Part shown: piece by piece, positions 47,511 to 59,997 of the stretch
Layout: every line of letters begins with the position of its first letter
Numbering within the stretch: position 1 is the stretch's first letter
Source: Dichetophora obliterata
Taxonomy: Eukaryota; Arthropoda; Insecta; Diptera; Sciomyzidae
Direction: 5' to 3'
Length of the DNA stretch: 64,000 nt
NCBI GenBank assembly: GCA_963920525.1
Contig: OY986436.1
Span: 30,783,318-30,847,317, forward strand
Program-made: the position numbers and the translations under genes
Notes under the pieces: model-generated
Database searches by the model: none
Told to the model about the DNA's origin: nothing
Seen by the model: only the letters and a program-made list of their open reading frames with translations

Positions 47511-47579
47511 CCTCGTAACACAGTGACAACAACCTCAAGGCAGGAAAACGCCATTAAGCGCAGAAACATATCCATAACG
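47511..47579 (+). other. Candidate 69-nt exon, possibly host
   Basis: A strong acceptor (ATATTTTTCTTTCAG ending 47510) and a donor (G|GTAATT at 47580) bracket 69 bases open in one frame only. The 23 codons begin 'PRNTVTTTSRQENAIKRRN', polar and basic; codons continue open to both splice sites, and the length is a multiple of three. The composition (about 46% GC) exceeds the flanks. It is not part of any TE I recognise. I cannot name the gene. A chance match is possible at this length. Confidence 0.35.
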
Positions 47580-48589
47580 GTAATTGCTTGTGTCAGTGCA
47601 TAAGTTCAAGAGTGTGTGAGTGTTCGAGAGTTTGTAGATGTGTATGATGCATAGATAGAAGCATGCAACTTTTGATTTTAGGTTTCACTTGCTGCAGCAG
47701 TTGTCGAGTCTTGAATACCCAGCGACGCGCACACTCTAACTACATATCTCATAGAGTAAGTAAACTTGCAGGAAAACAATCTTCTGTGCATCCTTGCATA
47801 AGACATTCAGACGGGTATCTAAAATAAGACAATTTCCTAAGCCACTAATTGAATTGTTGGCAAGATTTAAAATCACACTATGTCTATTATACCGAATCAT
47901 AAGAAAGAAAGTATGTTCTTCAGAATTTGGCATTATAGCAAATCCGAGTACATGCGTATTTTATTTCTAAAATTTTGTTTCTAAAATATCTTTTAAGTAT
48001 TTTAAATAACAAATATCTTTGTTTGTAGAACGTGCCTAATAGTATGCCATATCTTTTTGTAATTTTTTAAAAATAAAAATTTCATGGATTTGGAAACAAA
48101 TTTTATGATTTCATAAAAGATTATTAATTATTTAAATTTTTTTTTTTTAATTGATAGTATGGAGTCATACCTTTCATTTTATTATAGCATGAGCACCTAG
48201 CACGACCGAGCAACCTTTTTTTCTTCCAAGGAAGTTTGCAATCACGGCACATTATAGAACAAATTTTATTCTATCATATCTTTTAAACGATATGAGCGAA
48301 CTTTATATTTTTTTTTTAAAAACGCAGAAAAGGCTTTATTTGAAAAAAATCACTATTTAAATCAGAGCAATAAAATAATCTTACGTACATGCACTTTAGA
48401 AGTGTGTAAACAGTTTTCAATATTTTGGACCAAAATTTACATGTGGCTTTACTTCATTATTTCAAAGGCAAATAAACGTATTTTTGGGATAGAATTTATG
48501 AATTCTTCATACTGAATCAATTCTCTACAAAACTGCATCAGTACATTTTTAATTTTAAGTGTGGAAAAAATTACTTATTGCACAAAAAA
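47580..48589. other. AT-rich non-coding DNA, no gene seen
   Basis: No recognisable gene or repeat family. Confidence 0.5.
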
Positions 48590-48808
48590 TCCCACTGTGT
48601 GGCGCATCAATGGGTAGTGTGTAGGACTATCAATTGAACGGGCACTAGTTCGATTCTCACTGCTTACTGCTTAGAAATAACTATTTTAAATATAATATTC
48701 TCTTGTTGTAATGTACGTTATCAAAAAGCAACAACAATTCTAAGAAAAAAGTTTATGGAAAAAGTTTCGTTTTTGAGATTTCACTACAAAAAAAAAAAAA
48801 AAAAAAAA
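48590..48808 (+). mobile_element. Candidate tRNA-derived SINE with A tail
   Basis: A tRNA-like head (A box 'TGGCGCATCAATGGGTAG' at 48600-48617, B box 'AGTTCGATTCT' at 48647-48657) is followed by about 110 bases of unrelated body and a pure run of 21 A at 48788-48808. Head-body-A-tail is the usual SINE order. The TSD is not clear. Confidence 0.55.
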
Positions 48809-48898
48809 GAACGAGGCGTAAAGCGCTTCGCTTCAAAAATACTTTTGCACATTTCATATATTTCATGGCTGATCTAATATTAAAGTTACAAATACTTT

Positions 48899-48971
48899 TG
48901 AAGTGAAACTTCTTAGGCGCCGATTAGATAGAGGGTAAATTTTTTCGAGTCTCGTTACTATTGATGCAGTA
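48899..48971 (-). repeat. Dispersed repeat R-23, diverged copy 3, interrupted by a TIR element
   Basis: On the plus strand 'TTTTGAAGTGAAACTTCTTA' then 'GGCGCCGATTAGATAGAGGG' then 'TAAATTTTTTCG', the reverse complement of the R-23 blocks. The hAT-type element at 48980 begins a few bases further on. Confidence 0.55.
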
Positions 48972-48979
48972 TTTGCTAG

Positions 48980-50133
48980 CAGGGACCGAACATAACAGTT
49001 ATTACCAAAATTTCTATTCAAAAGGTCAAAGTAAATGTATTTACTAGTAAGTATTTATAGTAAGTATTATAGTAAGTATTTCTATTCAAAAGAAAAGAAT
49101 AAATCTATTTGATATTTGAATAAAGCAATGTAATACTTGTTAGCTAAGGAATAATAATCTTTACGAATTTTAATTTTTTCATAAACGTCAATAAATAAAT
49201 AATCGTTATTTTTTGACCAATTTTATTTCGATCAAAAATAAAAGTTAAAACTTGACTTCTATTTTTTGATCAAATATAAAAATTAAAAGTTGACTTTTAT
49301 TTTTTTTTTATCAAAAATTAAAGTTAAAATTTGACTTTTATTTTTTCGATCAAAAATAAACGTTAAAATTTGACTTTAATTTTTTTGATCAAACATTAAA
49401 GTTAAAATTTGACTTTTATTTTTTCGATCAAAAGTAAAAGTCATATTTTAATTTAATTCTTATAACATTTGCTTGAAGCCACTGTCTTAGTCGTTTGCAA
49501 AATGAATGAAAGCACGATGTGCAATGATAAGCAAATAAGCGATGCCATTTAAATAACGATGTGCAACGATTTGAAGATCGATAGTAATGTTTTTTCTCTT
49601 TGCAAAAATGTTACGAATTGAAAAGAATAGTTATTATGAAATTAGTAATTGATTTTATTATATGCATATTTATAATTAATAATTGACAATTATTTAACAA
49701 TTAATTAAATAATAATTAAATTAAATTTTTATTGGTAAAGATACAAAATAACAATGATTTCTTATTTCAATAGAACAGTCGCTAAGAAGCATTTTGTTTT
49801 TTTTTTAAATAGAAAAAATAAAAGTCAAATTTTAACTGTTATTTTCAATCGAAAAAATAAAAGTAAATTTTAAACAGTTATATATGATCGAAAAAATAAA
49901 AGTCAATTTTTAACTTTTATTTTTATCGAAAAAATAAAAATCAAATTTTAACTTGTATTTTTGATCAAAAATATAAGTCAAATTTTAAGTTCTTTTTTTG
50001 ATCAAAAAAATAAAAGTCAATTTTAACTTTTATTTTTGATCGAAATAAAATCGGACAAAAAAATAACGATTACTTGTCTACTTTTAACGATCTGTCTACT
50101 TGTTGGAAAAAATCATAACCTTTACGGTCCCTG
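48980..50133. mobile_element. hAT-type non-autonomous element with palindromic tandem repeats, 1154 bp
   Basis: TIRs CAGGGACCGAACATAAC (left) and CAGGGACCGTAAAGGTTAT (complement of right) are flanked by TTTGCTAG on both sides (48972-48979 and 50134-50141). The 8-bp TSD fits the hAT preference nTnnnnAn. Inside, about five units of roughly 50 bp ('AAAAGTTAAAATTTGACTTT' plus 'TATTTTTTCGATCAAAAAT') lie at 49225-49450 and a similar set in reverse sense at 49815-50060. No transposase. Confidence 0.85.
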
Positions 50134-50141
50134 TTTGCTAG

Positions 50142-52340
50142 ATATATCGATAATATTACATCTTAAATATACATTTCCTATTTAAGACATCTTAGACCAA
50201 TATTTTCGTTAGAAAATTTCCATAATAATAATTAAAAACATTTACGAAATTAATATTACATGTAATAATATAATAGATGCAATTTTTTTACGTTGAAATA
50301 GGAAATCACGGACATATATCTCATATGTTAGTTAGCACAAACCATTAAAATCAGTTTTACCAATTGAAGCACCAACTGATGACAGTGCAAATATTAAATA
50401 AAGTGAATAATTTTTATGCAAATATTTTATGTATTTTTTATATATTTGAAATGCTCTCTCTCTCTCTGTCTCTTTCACGAAAATCTATTATTTTATTAAT
50501 TTTAAGAAGTTTCACTTCTGTGTTGTGTACACGAATAATGCAACTTTAAATCGCATTTTCTTTAAGTTGTATATCTGTCAACCCATCTATAGATCGAACA
50601 TCAAACATTTTAAAGCCAACAAAAAAATTGTTTAACTACCTACTCTGTCCTTCAATTTTAAGCAAAAATTACACTCAGCAAAAATAATATGTCTTGCAAA
50701 TAACAAAAACAGCATTTAATTCAACCCACGCTAGTGGCATGTAATTTCTTTCAATTTTAAACCTGACCAAAATAAAAAACCCAACAAACGACAAAGAAGG
50801 ACATTTGCTGCAAATCTACTTTGTACACTCACATATAGTAAATTTTTATGAGTGCTCATAAAAAAAAGTACAAACTTTATGTTGCTTTTTTATTTTTAAA
50901 GAAAGTTTGAACTGCAACGATGGCAACAACAACACGAACAAATAATCACTTTGATAAAAATGGCACATTGTGGTGCGGTCAAACAGCGAAAGGTCGATAC
51001 AACACAATGTGACCGTCCATAATATTGTACAATGGGGGAAAAAATGAGGACATGCGGGAAAAAAATTGGCATTTTCAGGTATGAAAGTATGTGTGTGTGG
51101 GGAGGTAGTTTAGTATACATTACGGCTTGATGACATAAATTAAAAAACAATTTGTCCAGTTTTTCTATGTTTGCTAAATGATTTACAATTTAATTTGATT
51201 TTGCGTCCTGTTTTTTGAGTTTTTTTTTCCCGGCCTACAGCGTTGTAATGAAAGAGGTCATTATAGGGATAATGAATCGAGGTTAGGTTTTATTAGCATG
51301 CATAAAGATTATAGCTTTAATTTAGGGTTTTATTCAATTTTATTTCTAAGATTATATGTATGTTGCAGATAAGCGGAGTGGTTGAAATAAATTATTTAAA
51401 GACCGCAGACTTAAACGAACTGGAATATGTCATTAAGAAAGATTTTAGGCAATAGTGATTGAAAAGAAGGCATATTTTAGAAGAAGTTTTCTGAAAAAGT
51501 ATATTATATAGAAAAAAAAAATTAATTTAATTTGCATGTTAATTTTCCATCATCAGTATAAATAAAAATGTTTTTCTTTTTTGTAACATAAAGTTGTACA
51601 ATGGAATGGAAATATAAAAAAATTAAGAAATGCGTAAAAGAGAAAATCAAAAACTTTAAGCCAAATTGTTGCGTGTAAAAACTAGACAAACTTTGCAAAT
51701 ACGCAAATTTTTGTAAATTGGGTGTAGAATTACATTATAAATAATTAAAAAAAAATTAAAATCGGTCAATTAGTTTGTTTTCAGGAGAGTGGCCCGTTTT
51801 GAATAAATATGTTTCGAGAAAAATGCTTTTAAAGTTACGCTGGTTTGTTAAAGCTACTTTGGTGCACAGGGTTTAAAGCACTGTAAAATCTGTATTATAA
51901 GCGGGATTGATTTGGATAGTTGCATTACATACATATTTTTGAATAGTTGTACTACAAAAATCAATTTAAAAAATTCGATTATAAAAAAATTGTTTGCCTA
52001 AAACCTCCATTAATTTTGGTATGAGAAATATTGCGGGGCATTTGTTTTGTCACTCTTGCGAACACCTAACAGCAAAGTTTTTTAAAAGATTTATAGCTCA
52101 GAATTAAAACTTACTTTACAATCTAATGCCTGATAAGTTTCTAGTACGTCGTTTCCTGACAAGGTCCCCAGAGACCTTCTTTATGAATACGGGGTACGGT
52201 GCTTATAATTATTTAATTTTTTTGGATCCTAATGGTGTCTTTAGAATTTTTTGTATATAAATATGTTTGGTGTAGTGTTGTAAAATTTGTTTTGATTTAT
52301 GTAGGCATATGAAATAGAAAAAAAAAACGGGCCAGCACAT
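50142..52340. other. AT-rich non-coding DNA, no gene seen
   Basis: No recognisable gene. A CT run lies at about 50453-50470. Confidence 0.5.
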
Positions 52341-52649
52341 CTGTATATAAAAATAGATCGTGGTTTGATCGGATGCTTAAAACTTGAAAACGATAGAACC
52401 AAATTGAATACTTCCTTCTGCGGGTTTGCTTGCAATTGTTACGCGAAAGTTTAGGAAATAGTTCTCAACAAGTGGCGCTGTAGACGCACATTTTGTTTTT
52501 CAGTTTAATTTGGACGTGATATCGAATATCTTTGGAATCATAGGTCGCACAGCCTCGGAATTCAGTATTCGACCAGAATTTACACGTGCCGTTTTACTTG
52601 CAAAAGGGTGCTCTAAAAAGGGCGTGGAAACACGCTGGGTTTCAGCTAT
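52341..52649 (-). repeat. Short complete copy of repeat family P-53, inverted
   Basis: Read on the minus strand it begins 'TAGCTGAAACCCAGCGTGTT', has one monomer with 'GGTCGAATACTGAATTCCGA', then passes to 'TTTTCAAGTTTTAAGCATCC' and ends '...TTTTTATATACAG'. Both ends match the ends or internal ends of the large units at 53105-58572. It gives the minimal form of the family, about 309 bp. Confidence 0.7.
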
Positions 52650-53104
52650 TATAGCTATAAAACACAAACAACTAACAAAAGTTTGTTTGGGTCTACAGGG
52701 ACCTTGTATGGATCCCCAAATAGCCTTTAGTGACTTCAACCCGACCATTATAATGAAAATTTTTACGAATTAAAACACATTTAAAGAAGTCAGGAAGGCT
52801 GCGGCTTTTCGGTCGTATCATATTGAAATGCTTCATCGTTGAAAACAGCATAGGCCCCAGGAGACCTTCTCAGTCATCGGAGGGTTAAAAAAATAAAATT
52901 TAAAAAATTATTTACCTTCCTTAATAACTTTAAGTTGGTGGCGGTCGAAATAAAGAATGCAAATATTCAATTTATTAAAAATAACATAAACTGCGAAACA
53001 TCTTATTGAAAAAGCTTTGATAAAAATTTAGGTAATCAATTTAAAATAATCTTGATAGCTTTATTGCAAATACCGATTTCCGTGAGTGCAATTTATTCTA
53101 TTAC

Positions 53105-55507
53105 TAGCTGAAACCCGGCGCGTTACTGCCACTCTCCTCTGTCAAATGCCCATAAAATGTTATCAGTTAAACAGCATGTCTAAATTGAGGTCGAACACTG
53201 AATTCCGAGACTGTGTGACCTATATCCACAAAGCTTTTCAATATAACAAATTTAGGTTGCATAGGAAGTGCCACGCCGTCTTGATCACCGCTCAAAGAAT
53301 GTAATCAATTAAACCGCATGTGTACATGGAGGTCGAATACCGAATTCCAAAACTGTGCGACATATAACTCCAAAACTATTCGATAGCACAAATTTGGGTT
53401 GTATGGGAGGCGCCACTCCCCTTTTTTCTACGCCCATAAAATTTTACCAATGAAACTGCATGTATAAATTTAGGTCGAATACTGAATTCCGAGGCTAAGT
53501 TACCTATAACTCCAAAGCTATTCGATATCGCAAATTTGGGTTAAGTTGGAGGTGTCACGCTCCCCCCCCCTCCCGACAAACTCTAAAAAATTTTATCAGT
53601 AAATCTGCATGCGTAAATTTTGCTCGAATACTGAATTCTGACGCTGTGCGACCTATAACTTCAATGATATTCGATATCGCAAATTTACGTTATATGGGAG
53701 ATGCCACGCCCCTCTTACCAATGAACATAATATTAAATCAATGAAACTGCATGTGTATATTGAGGTCGAATACTGAATTCCGGCGTTGTGCGACCTATAA
53801 CTCCAAAGCTATTTGATAGCACAAATTTGAGTTGTATGGAAAGTGCCACTCCCCTTTTCCCTACGCCCATTAAATGTAAGTAATGAAAGTGCATGTATAA
53901 ATTTAGGTCGAATACCGAATTCTTAAGCTGTCAACCTATAACTTCAAAGCAATTCGATATCGCAAATTTGGGTTGTAAGGGAGATGTCACGTCTCCCTGT
54001 CCAACGCCCATAAAATAAAATCATTGAAACTACATGTGTAAATTGAGGTAAAAAACTGAATTTCAAAGCTTTGCGGCCTATAACTTCAAAGCTATTCGAT
54101 ATTGCGACTTTGGGTTGTATTGGAGGTGCCTCTCCCCCTTGTCCAACTCGGTACGTCTAAATTGTGGTCGAATACCGAATTTCTAAGCTGTGCGACCCAT
54201 AACTCTAAAGCTATTCGATAACACAAATTTTGTATATATTTGTGGGAGGTAAAAGGGGGACGTTTCTTCTTAAACCATCTCGAACTATAAGCAAAGCCAC
54301 TTACAAAATTTGAGCTCAATCGGACCAATAGCTTCCAAGTATTTTGATATTTTCTTAAAAGTAGGCGTAGATGAAGAGTGACCTTACTGCCATACACGAA
54401 AATGTCAAGAAATGCCAAATATATTCACCATTTTCAGTATAGCTGCCGAAAGTAGCCATATGCACTAAATAACCAAATTTTAGTCTAAAACGATCAAAAC
54501 CGCGTGAAATATAGCATTTTTGTTGTTTTGGAAGCGGTAAAAAGGGGTGCGGCAAAATATTTCCCTTGAACCATCTCGTAATCGAAACAAATCGACTGCC
54601 CAAATTTCAGCTCACTTTAGGTTAAGCCTGGCGCACTTTATTTCACTCGACGCTATCTCCCCGAAAAGTGAGTTTAACTACCGTACAGCTACCGTACAAA
54701 CTAAGCCAACATTTTAGCTCAATCGACCCAGTAGTCAATTTTAATGATTTCTCAAAAAGTGGGTGTGGCTATATAGCGATGACGCCCTTTTTTAGTACAG
54801 TTGCCGAAAGTAAACAAACAAACTACGGTATTACATGTAAGCCTCAAACGGCCAAAACTGCCTGAAATGTAGCATTTTCACTGATTTGTGGGCGCAAAAA
54901 GGGGGCGTAGAAACCAATTTTTCGTACAGTTACTGTCAGTAACTACACAAACCAAAGTACCAAATTTAACTCTTATATGACCAAAACCGTCTGAAATAAA
55001 CCATTTTTATTTATTTTTGGGCGGTAAAGAGGCCGTGGAAACCCATTGATAGATATTGATTTGTGGGAGGTAAAAGTGGGCGTGACAACATTTATATATA
55101 GTGTTCGCCTCTTGGAGCACCTACACAGCAAGTTTCACTGTAAAAATGTGTAGAACTCCGGCATTGCCATGATTTCGAAAAAGTGGGCGTATTTATATTA
55201 CGACCACGCCCATTTTTTGTACAGTTACCGACAGTAACCATCTGAACAAAATTACCAAATCTTAGTTTTTTATGATTGAAACCGTCTGATATATATCCTT
55301 TTTTTGGTTTGTGATCGATAGCGCAAATTTGGCTTGTATGGGAGGTACCACGCCCCCTCGTCCAATCGTTACCAAACCTCACAGGAACACTCTCAAGATG
55401 TTGCTTCAGTTTCCCTGAAAATTTCATAAAGATCGGTTCAGCGGTTTCGGAGTCTATACGTGATATAGCCACATACCCACATACATACATCCATTTTTAT
55501 ATATAAC
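53105..55507 (+). repeat. Repeat family P-53, long unit 1 (2.4 kb)
   Basis: Starts TAGCTGAAACCCGGCGCGTT. About eight A monomers of near 142 bp follow ('GCATGTGTAAATTGAGGTCG', 'AATACTGAATTCCGA', 'CTATTCGATATCGCAAATTT', 'GGGTTGTATGGGAGGTGCCA'; starts near 53174, 53316, 53458, 53607, 53749, 53891, 54032). Then come B monomers of near 129 bp ('ACCAAAACCGTCTGAAAT', 'GATTTGTGGGCGGTAAAAG', 'ACAGTTACCGACAGTAAC'). Ends 'CATACATCCATTTTTATATA'. Conserved phrases occasionally create 60-130-codon open frames; the repetition explains them. Confidence 0.85.
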
Positions 55508-58500
55508 TAGCTGAAACCCGGCGCGTTGCTGCCACTCTCCCTATTCAAACGCCCATAAAATGTTATCAGTTAAACAGCATGTCTAAATTGAGGTCAAATA
55601 CTGAATTCCGAGACTGTGCGACATATAACTCCAAATATATTCGATAACACAAATTTGGGTTGTATGGGAGGTGCCACGCCCCCCGACAAACTCTAAACAA
55701 AACACGACAAAATTTTATCAGTAAATCTTCATGCGTAAATTTTGGTCAAATACTGAATTCCGATGCTGTGCGACCTATAACTCTAAAGCTATTTGATAGC
55801 ACAAAGTTGGGTTGTATGGGAAATGTCACTCCCCTTTTCCCTACGCCCATAAAATGTAAGAAATGAAAGTGCATGTATAAATTTAGGTCGAATACCGATT
55901 TCTTACGCTGTCAACCTATAACTTCAAAGCAATTCGATATTGCAAATTTGGGATGTAAGGGAGATGTCAGGCCTCCCTGTCCAACGCCCATAAAAAAAAA
56001 TCATTGAAACTGCATGTGTAAATTGAGGTCAAAAACTGAATTCCAAAGCTGAATTCCTATAAATTCAAAGCTATTCGATATCACCAATTTGGATTGTATG
56101 AGAGGTGCCCCTCCCCCTTGTCCAACTCCCGTAAAATTTCATCACTGAAACGGTACGTCTAAATTGTGGTCGAATACCGAATTTCTAAGCTGTGCAACCC
56201 ATAACGCTATTCGATAACACAAATTGTTTTTATATTAATGGGAGGTAAAAGAAGGTGTGGCATTTCTTCTTAAACCATCTCGTACTCAAAGCAAAGCCAC
56301 TTACAAAATTTGAGCTCAATCGGACCAATAGTTTCGGAGTATTGTGATATTTCCAAAAGTAGGCGTAGATGAAGTGTGACAACGCCCGTTTTTATTAAAG
56401 TTAGTAACAGTCATCATAAGAACTTATTTACCAAATTTTAATTTAATTCGACCAAAACCTTCTTAAATATAGCATTTTTATTGATTTGTGGGCGATAAAA
56501 AGGGTGTGGCATTACGTTTTTCCTAAAACTTTGCGTAGCAGTTACGAACAAACCAGTAGAAGGAAGTATCCTATTTGGTCTAGTCGTTTTCAAGTTTTAA
56601 GCATCCGAACAAATCACGATTCATTTTTATATGTACAGATATTGATTTGTGGGCGCTAAAAGTGGGCGTGAAAACATTTATGTATCGTGACTGCCTCTTG
56701 GAGCACCTACACAGCAAGTTTCAGTATAAAAATGTGTAGAACTCCGGAATTGCCATGATTTCGAAAAAGTGGGCGTATATAAATTGCGACGAAAAAGTGA
56801 TTTTTGTACAGTTACTGACAGTTACCATCTGAACAAAATGATAATATCTTAGTTTTTACGATCGAAACCGTCTGATATATATCCCTTATTTGGTTTGTGG
56901 TCGATAGCGCAAATTTGGCTTGTATGGGAGGAACCACGCCCCCTCGTCCAAACGTTACCAAACCTCACAGGAACAATCTATCACCTCGGCAAACGTTGTT
57001 CTGCCACAGACCGCCTTACTGCCATACACGAAAATGTCAAGAAATGTCAAATATATTCACCATTTTCAGTATAGCTGCCGAAAGTAGCCATGTGCACTAA
57101 ATAACCACATTTTAGTCTAATACGATCAAAACCGTGCGAAATATAGCATTTTTGTTGTTTTGCAAGCGGTAAAAAGGGGTGCGGTAAAATATTTCCCTTG
57201 AGCCATCTCGTAATCGAAACAAATCGACTGCCCAAATTTCAGCTCAATTTAGGGAAAGCCTGGCGCACTTTACTTCACTGGACGCTAACTCCCCGAAAAG
57301 TGAGTTTAACTAAAGTAGGGCAGGCCTATTGATAGTGCACTTGCCGAGAGTAACCATATGTACTGAATTACAAAATTTTTGTCTAATACGACCCAAACCG
57401 TTGAAATAAAACGTTTTCATTGGTTTGTGGGCGGTAAAAGGGGGGCGTGGAGATCAATTTTTAGTACAGTTGCTAACAGTAACCGTACAAACTAAGCCAA
57501 CATTTTAGCTCAATCGACCCAGTAGTCAATATTGATGGTTTCTTAAAAAGTGGGTGTGGCTATATAGCGATGACGCCCTTTTTTAGTACAATTGCCGAAA
57601 GTAACCATACAAACTTAAGTATCATATGTTAGTCTCATACGGCCAAAACTGCATGAAATATAGCATTTTCACTGATTTGTGGGCGCAAAAGGGGGCGTGG
57701 AAACCAATTTTTCGTACAGTTACTGTCAGTAACTTCACAAACCAAAGTACCAAATTTAGGTCTTATACGACCAAAACCGTCTGAAATAAACCATTTTCAT
57801 TTATTTGTGGGCGGTAAAAGGGGGCGTGGAAACCCATTTTTAGGACAGTTGTCGACAGTAACCGTACATACTAAATTACAAAATTTTAGCCATATACGAC
57901 CCAAACCAACTGAAATGTAACATTTTTATTGATTTGGGGGCGGTAAAAGGGGGGTGTGGCAAATTTTTTTCCTCAACCATCTCGTACCTGAAACAAATCG
58001 ACTGCCAAAATTCCAGGTCAATCGGTTCAGTAGTTTTGGAGTCTATAGACATCACACTACCAGACACACATCGTTTTGCTTTATATATATATAGATGTTG
58101 ATTTGTGGGCGTTAAAAGTGGGCGTGAAAACATTTATAAATTGTGTTCGTACCTAAACAGCAAGTTTCACTGTAAAAATGTGCAGAACTCCGGAATTGCC
58201 ATGATTTCGAAAAAGTGGGCGTATTTATATAACGACCACGCCCATTTTTTGTACAGTTACCGACAGTAACTATCTGAACAAAATCACCAAATCTTAGTTT
58301 TTTACGATTGAAACCGTGAATATTTTTCTTTTTTTTTTGTTTGTGATCGATGGAGCAAATTTGGCTTGTATGGGAGGTACCACGCCCCTTTCTCCAATCA
58401 TTATAAAACCTCACAGGAACACTCTCAAGATGTGGCTTTATTTTCCCTGAAAATTTCATAAAGACCGGTTCAGCGGTTTTGGAGTCTATACGTGATATAG

Positions 58501-58572
58501 CCACATACCCACATACCCACATACCCACATACCCACATACCCACATACATACATCCATTTTTATATATATAG
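55508..58572 (+). repeat. Repeat family P-53, long unit 2 (3.1 kb)
   Basis: Directly follows unit 1 with the same start and end. It has five or six A monomers (to about 56230) and more B monomers, with end-like sequences also inside near 56615-56640 and 58060-58095. 'GGCAAACGTTGTTCTGCC' near 56988 looks like a graft from another repeat. A decamer array (CATACCCACA) lies at 58502-58552. The head-to-tail order suggests tandem duplication or insertion of one copy next to another. Confidence 0.85.
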
Positions 58573-58795
58573 AAGATTGGAACGAAGTTTCTTTGCACGG
58601 CTGGCGGGTAGTGTGATTTGGCAGAAACTGTCACGTAACAGTGAGATGGCTGTGTGTGTATGCGTGCGAGTATCGAGGAGACTACCCAGATAAAAAAGAA
58701 GTCCTGCCGATGGAAGGAATGTGACCGGTTATAATTTTAATGCAAAGTTAAGAAGTCTATTTTTAAAAATTTTAAAAACTTTCTCTATACTTTTA

Positions 58796-58917
58796 AGGGT
58801 CAGTTTTTCAGTACGAGTTTAAAGTTTGGTCAAATTAAACCGCGCTTAACTCACCAAAATTAAAAGTTTAAACTCGATTTAGGCAAAAAATTAAACACAT
58901 TATATAACAGAGCTGTA
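58796..58917 (-). mobile_element. MITE family M-44, half copy
   Basis: 'GTCAGTTTTTCAGTACGAG', 'GGTCAAATTAA', 'GTTTAAACTCGATTTAGGC' and 'AACACATTATAT' match the complement of 44700-44820. The second arm is missing. It ends where an AATGATTTGAAAAA-rich low-complexity stretch begins. Confidence 0.7.
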
Positions 58918-59997
58918 AAAGAATGCATTCATTTCTGATTTAAAATCATTTAATTTCCAATCAATGATTTAAAAAATTGATTGATGATTTGAAAAAATGA
59001 TTGCATTCTTTTTTTCAAATCATTGATTGTGATTTGAAATTGTGAGATGCATTAGCAAAAGTATCATGTTTGCTTATGCAAAATTCCGGTTAATTTTAAG
59101 GAACAACAACTTTAATATTTTCATGATTGATTAGCAACAATGTATATTATTATGTACATTATTTCAACAAAACCACAACAGTGCGATTGGCTCATTTGGC
59201 TGGGGCTTTAATTTTTGTTCATGTGTTTTGGAATCTTGAGTAGTGAGTTCAATAACAAAGCGATCGCGTTAATTTTCTAAGTCTGCACGGTTAAAAATCT
59301 TGGAATAAATTTGAAACTTTTCTGTACTTTATATATGACCACACCAGCTTTGGTTTAAAATCTAGTATTTGCAAAATACTAAAAAATCGTTTTAATACTG
59401 CTTTAGCCTAAAATTTAGTACAAGCTTGGATTGAAATATATATAAATAAGACACAGTTTCGATAGTATCGTAAGTATAGACCTAGATTCTTCAAAAGTTT
59501 TTTAAAGTATTTTATCTTCTAAATAAAAATTATTCAAAAACGAATTTTTTGTTGTCGTCCTTCTTTTAACTTACCTGATCTAAAAAGCTCACAATTAAAT
59601 TCACGTAAAAATTTGTTTTATTTTATAAAAAGTTTTCATTTGATATTTATGGTGATGAATTTGTTGTTCTTTTTCATTTGTTTTGTTGGTTAAAACTAAA
59701 TGTAATTCAAAGTTATGTTTTATTAATGGAAATAAATATGGGTAAATTTATATTATTTATTTTTCCTGTAGTAAAGACATAGGTCCATACATAGGTAGCA
59801 TATACAAAATATATATATTTTAAAAGTGCTTTAAAATTAAAATTTTAGTTAACAATATAAATTTTTAATATGGAAAGAATATAATGCATAGTAAAAATAA
59901 TTCGAATGTATTATGGCATTTAAAAAATAAATGTAGTTTTTAAAGCTCAACGCATGCTTAGTAACGCATGCGCAAATTTGCGTAGTAGTATATATGG
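58918..59997. other. Low-complexity and AT-rich DNA left of the long-TIR transposon
   Basis: 58920-59045 has imperfect direct and inverted 'ATTGATTTGAAA' words. Nothing coding. Confidence 0.5.

Noticed and set aside
49225..50060. CRISPR-like array because of regular 50-bp units
   Set aside because: Units are imperfect and without unique spacers, are mirrored in inverted sense, and lie in a eukaryotic TE with hAT-type ends.
54092..58558. Several 80-150-codon minus-strand frames with similar sequences (for example '...ISRIDS.TAEP.FMKFSGK')
   Set aside because: They are translations of the non-coding P-53 monomers; the similarity reflects repetition, and none has an independent start or domain.
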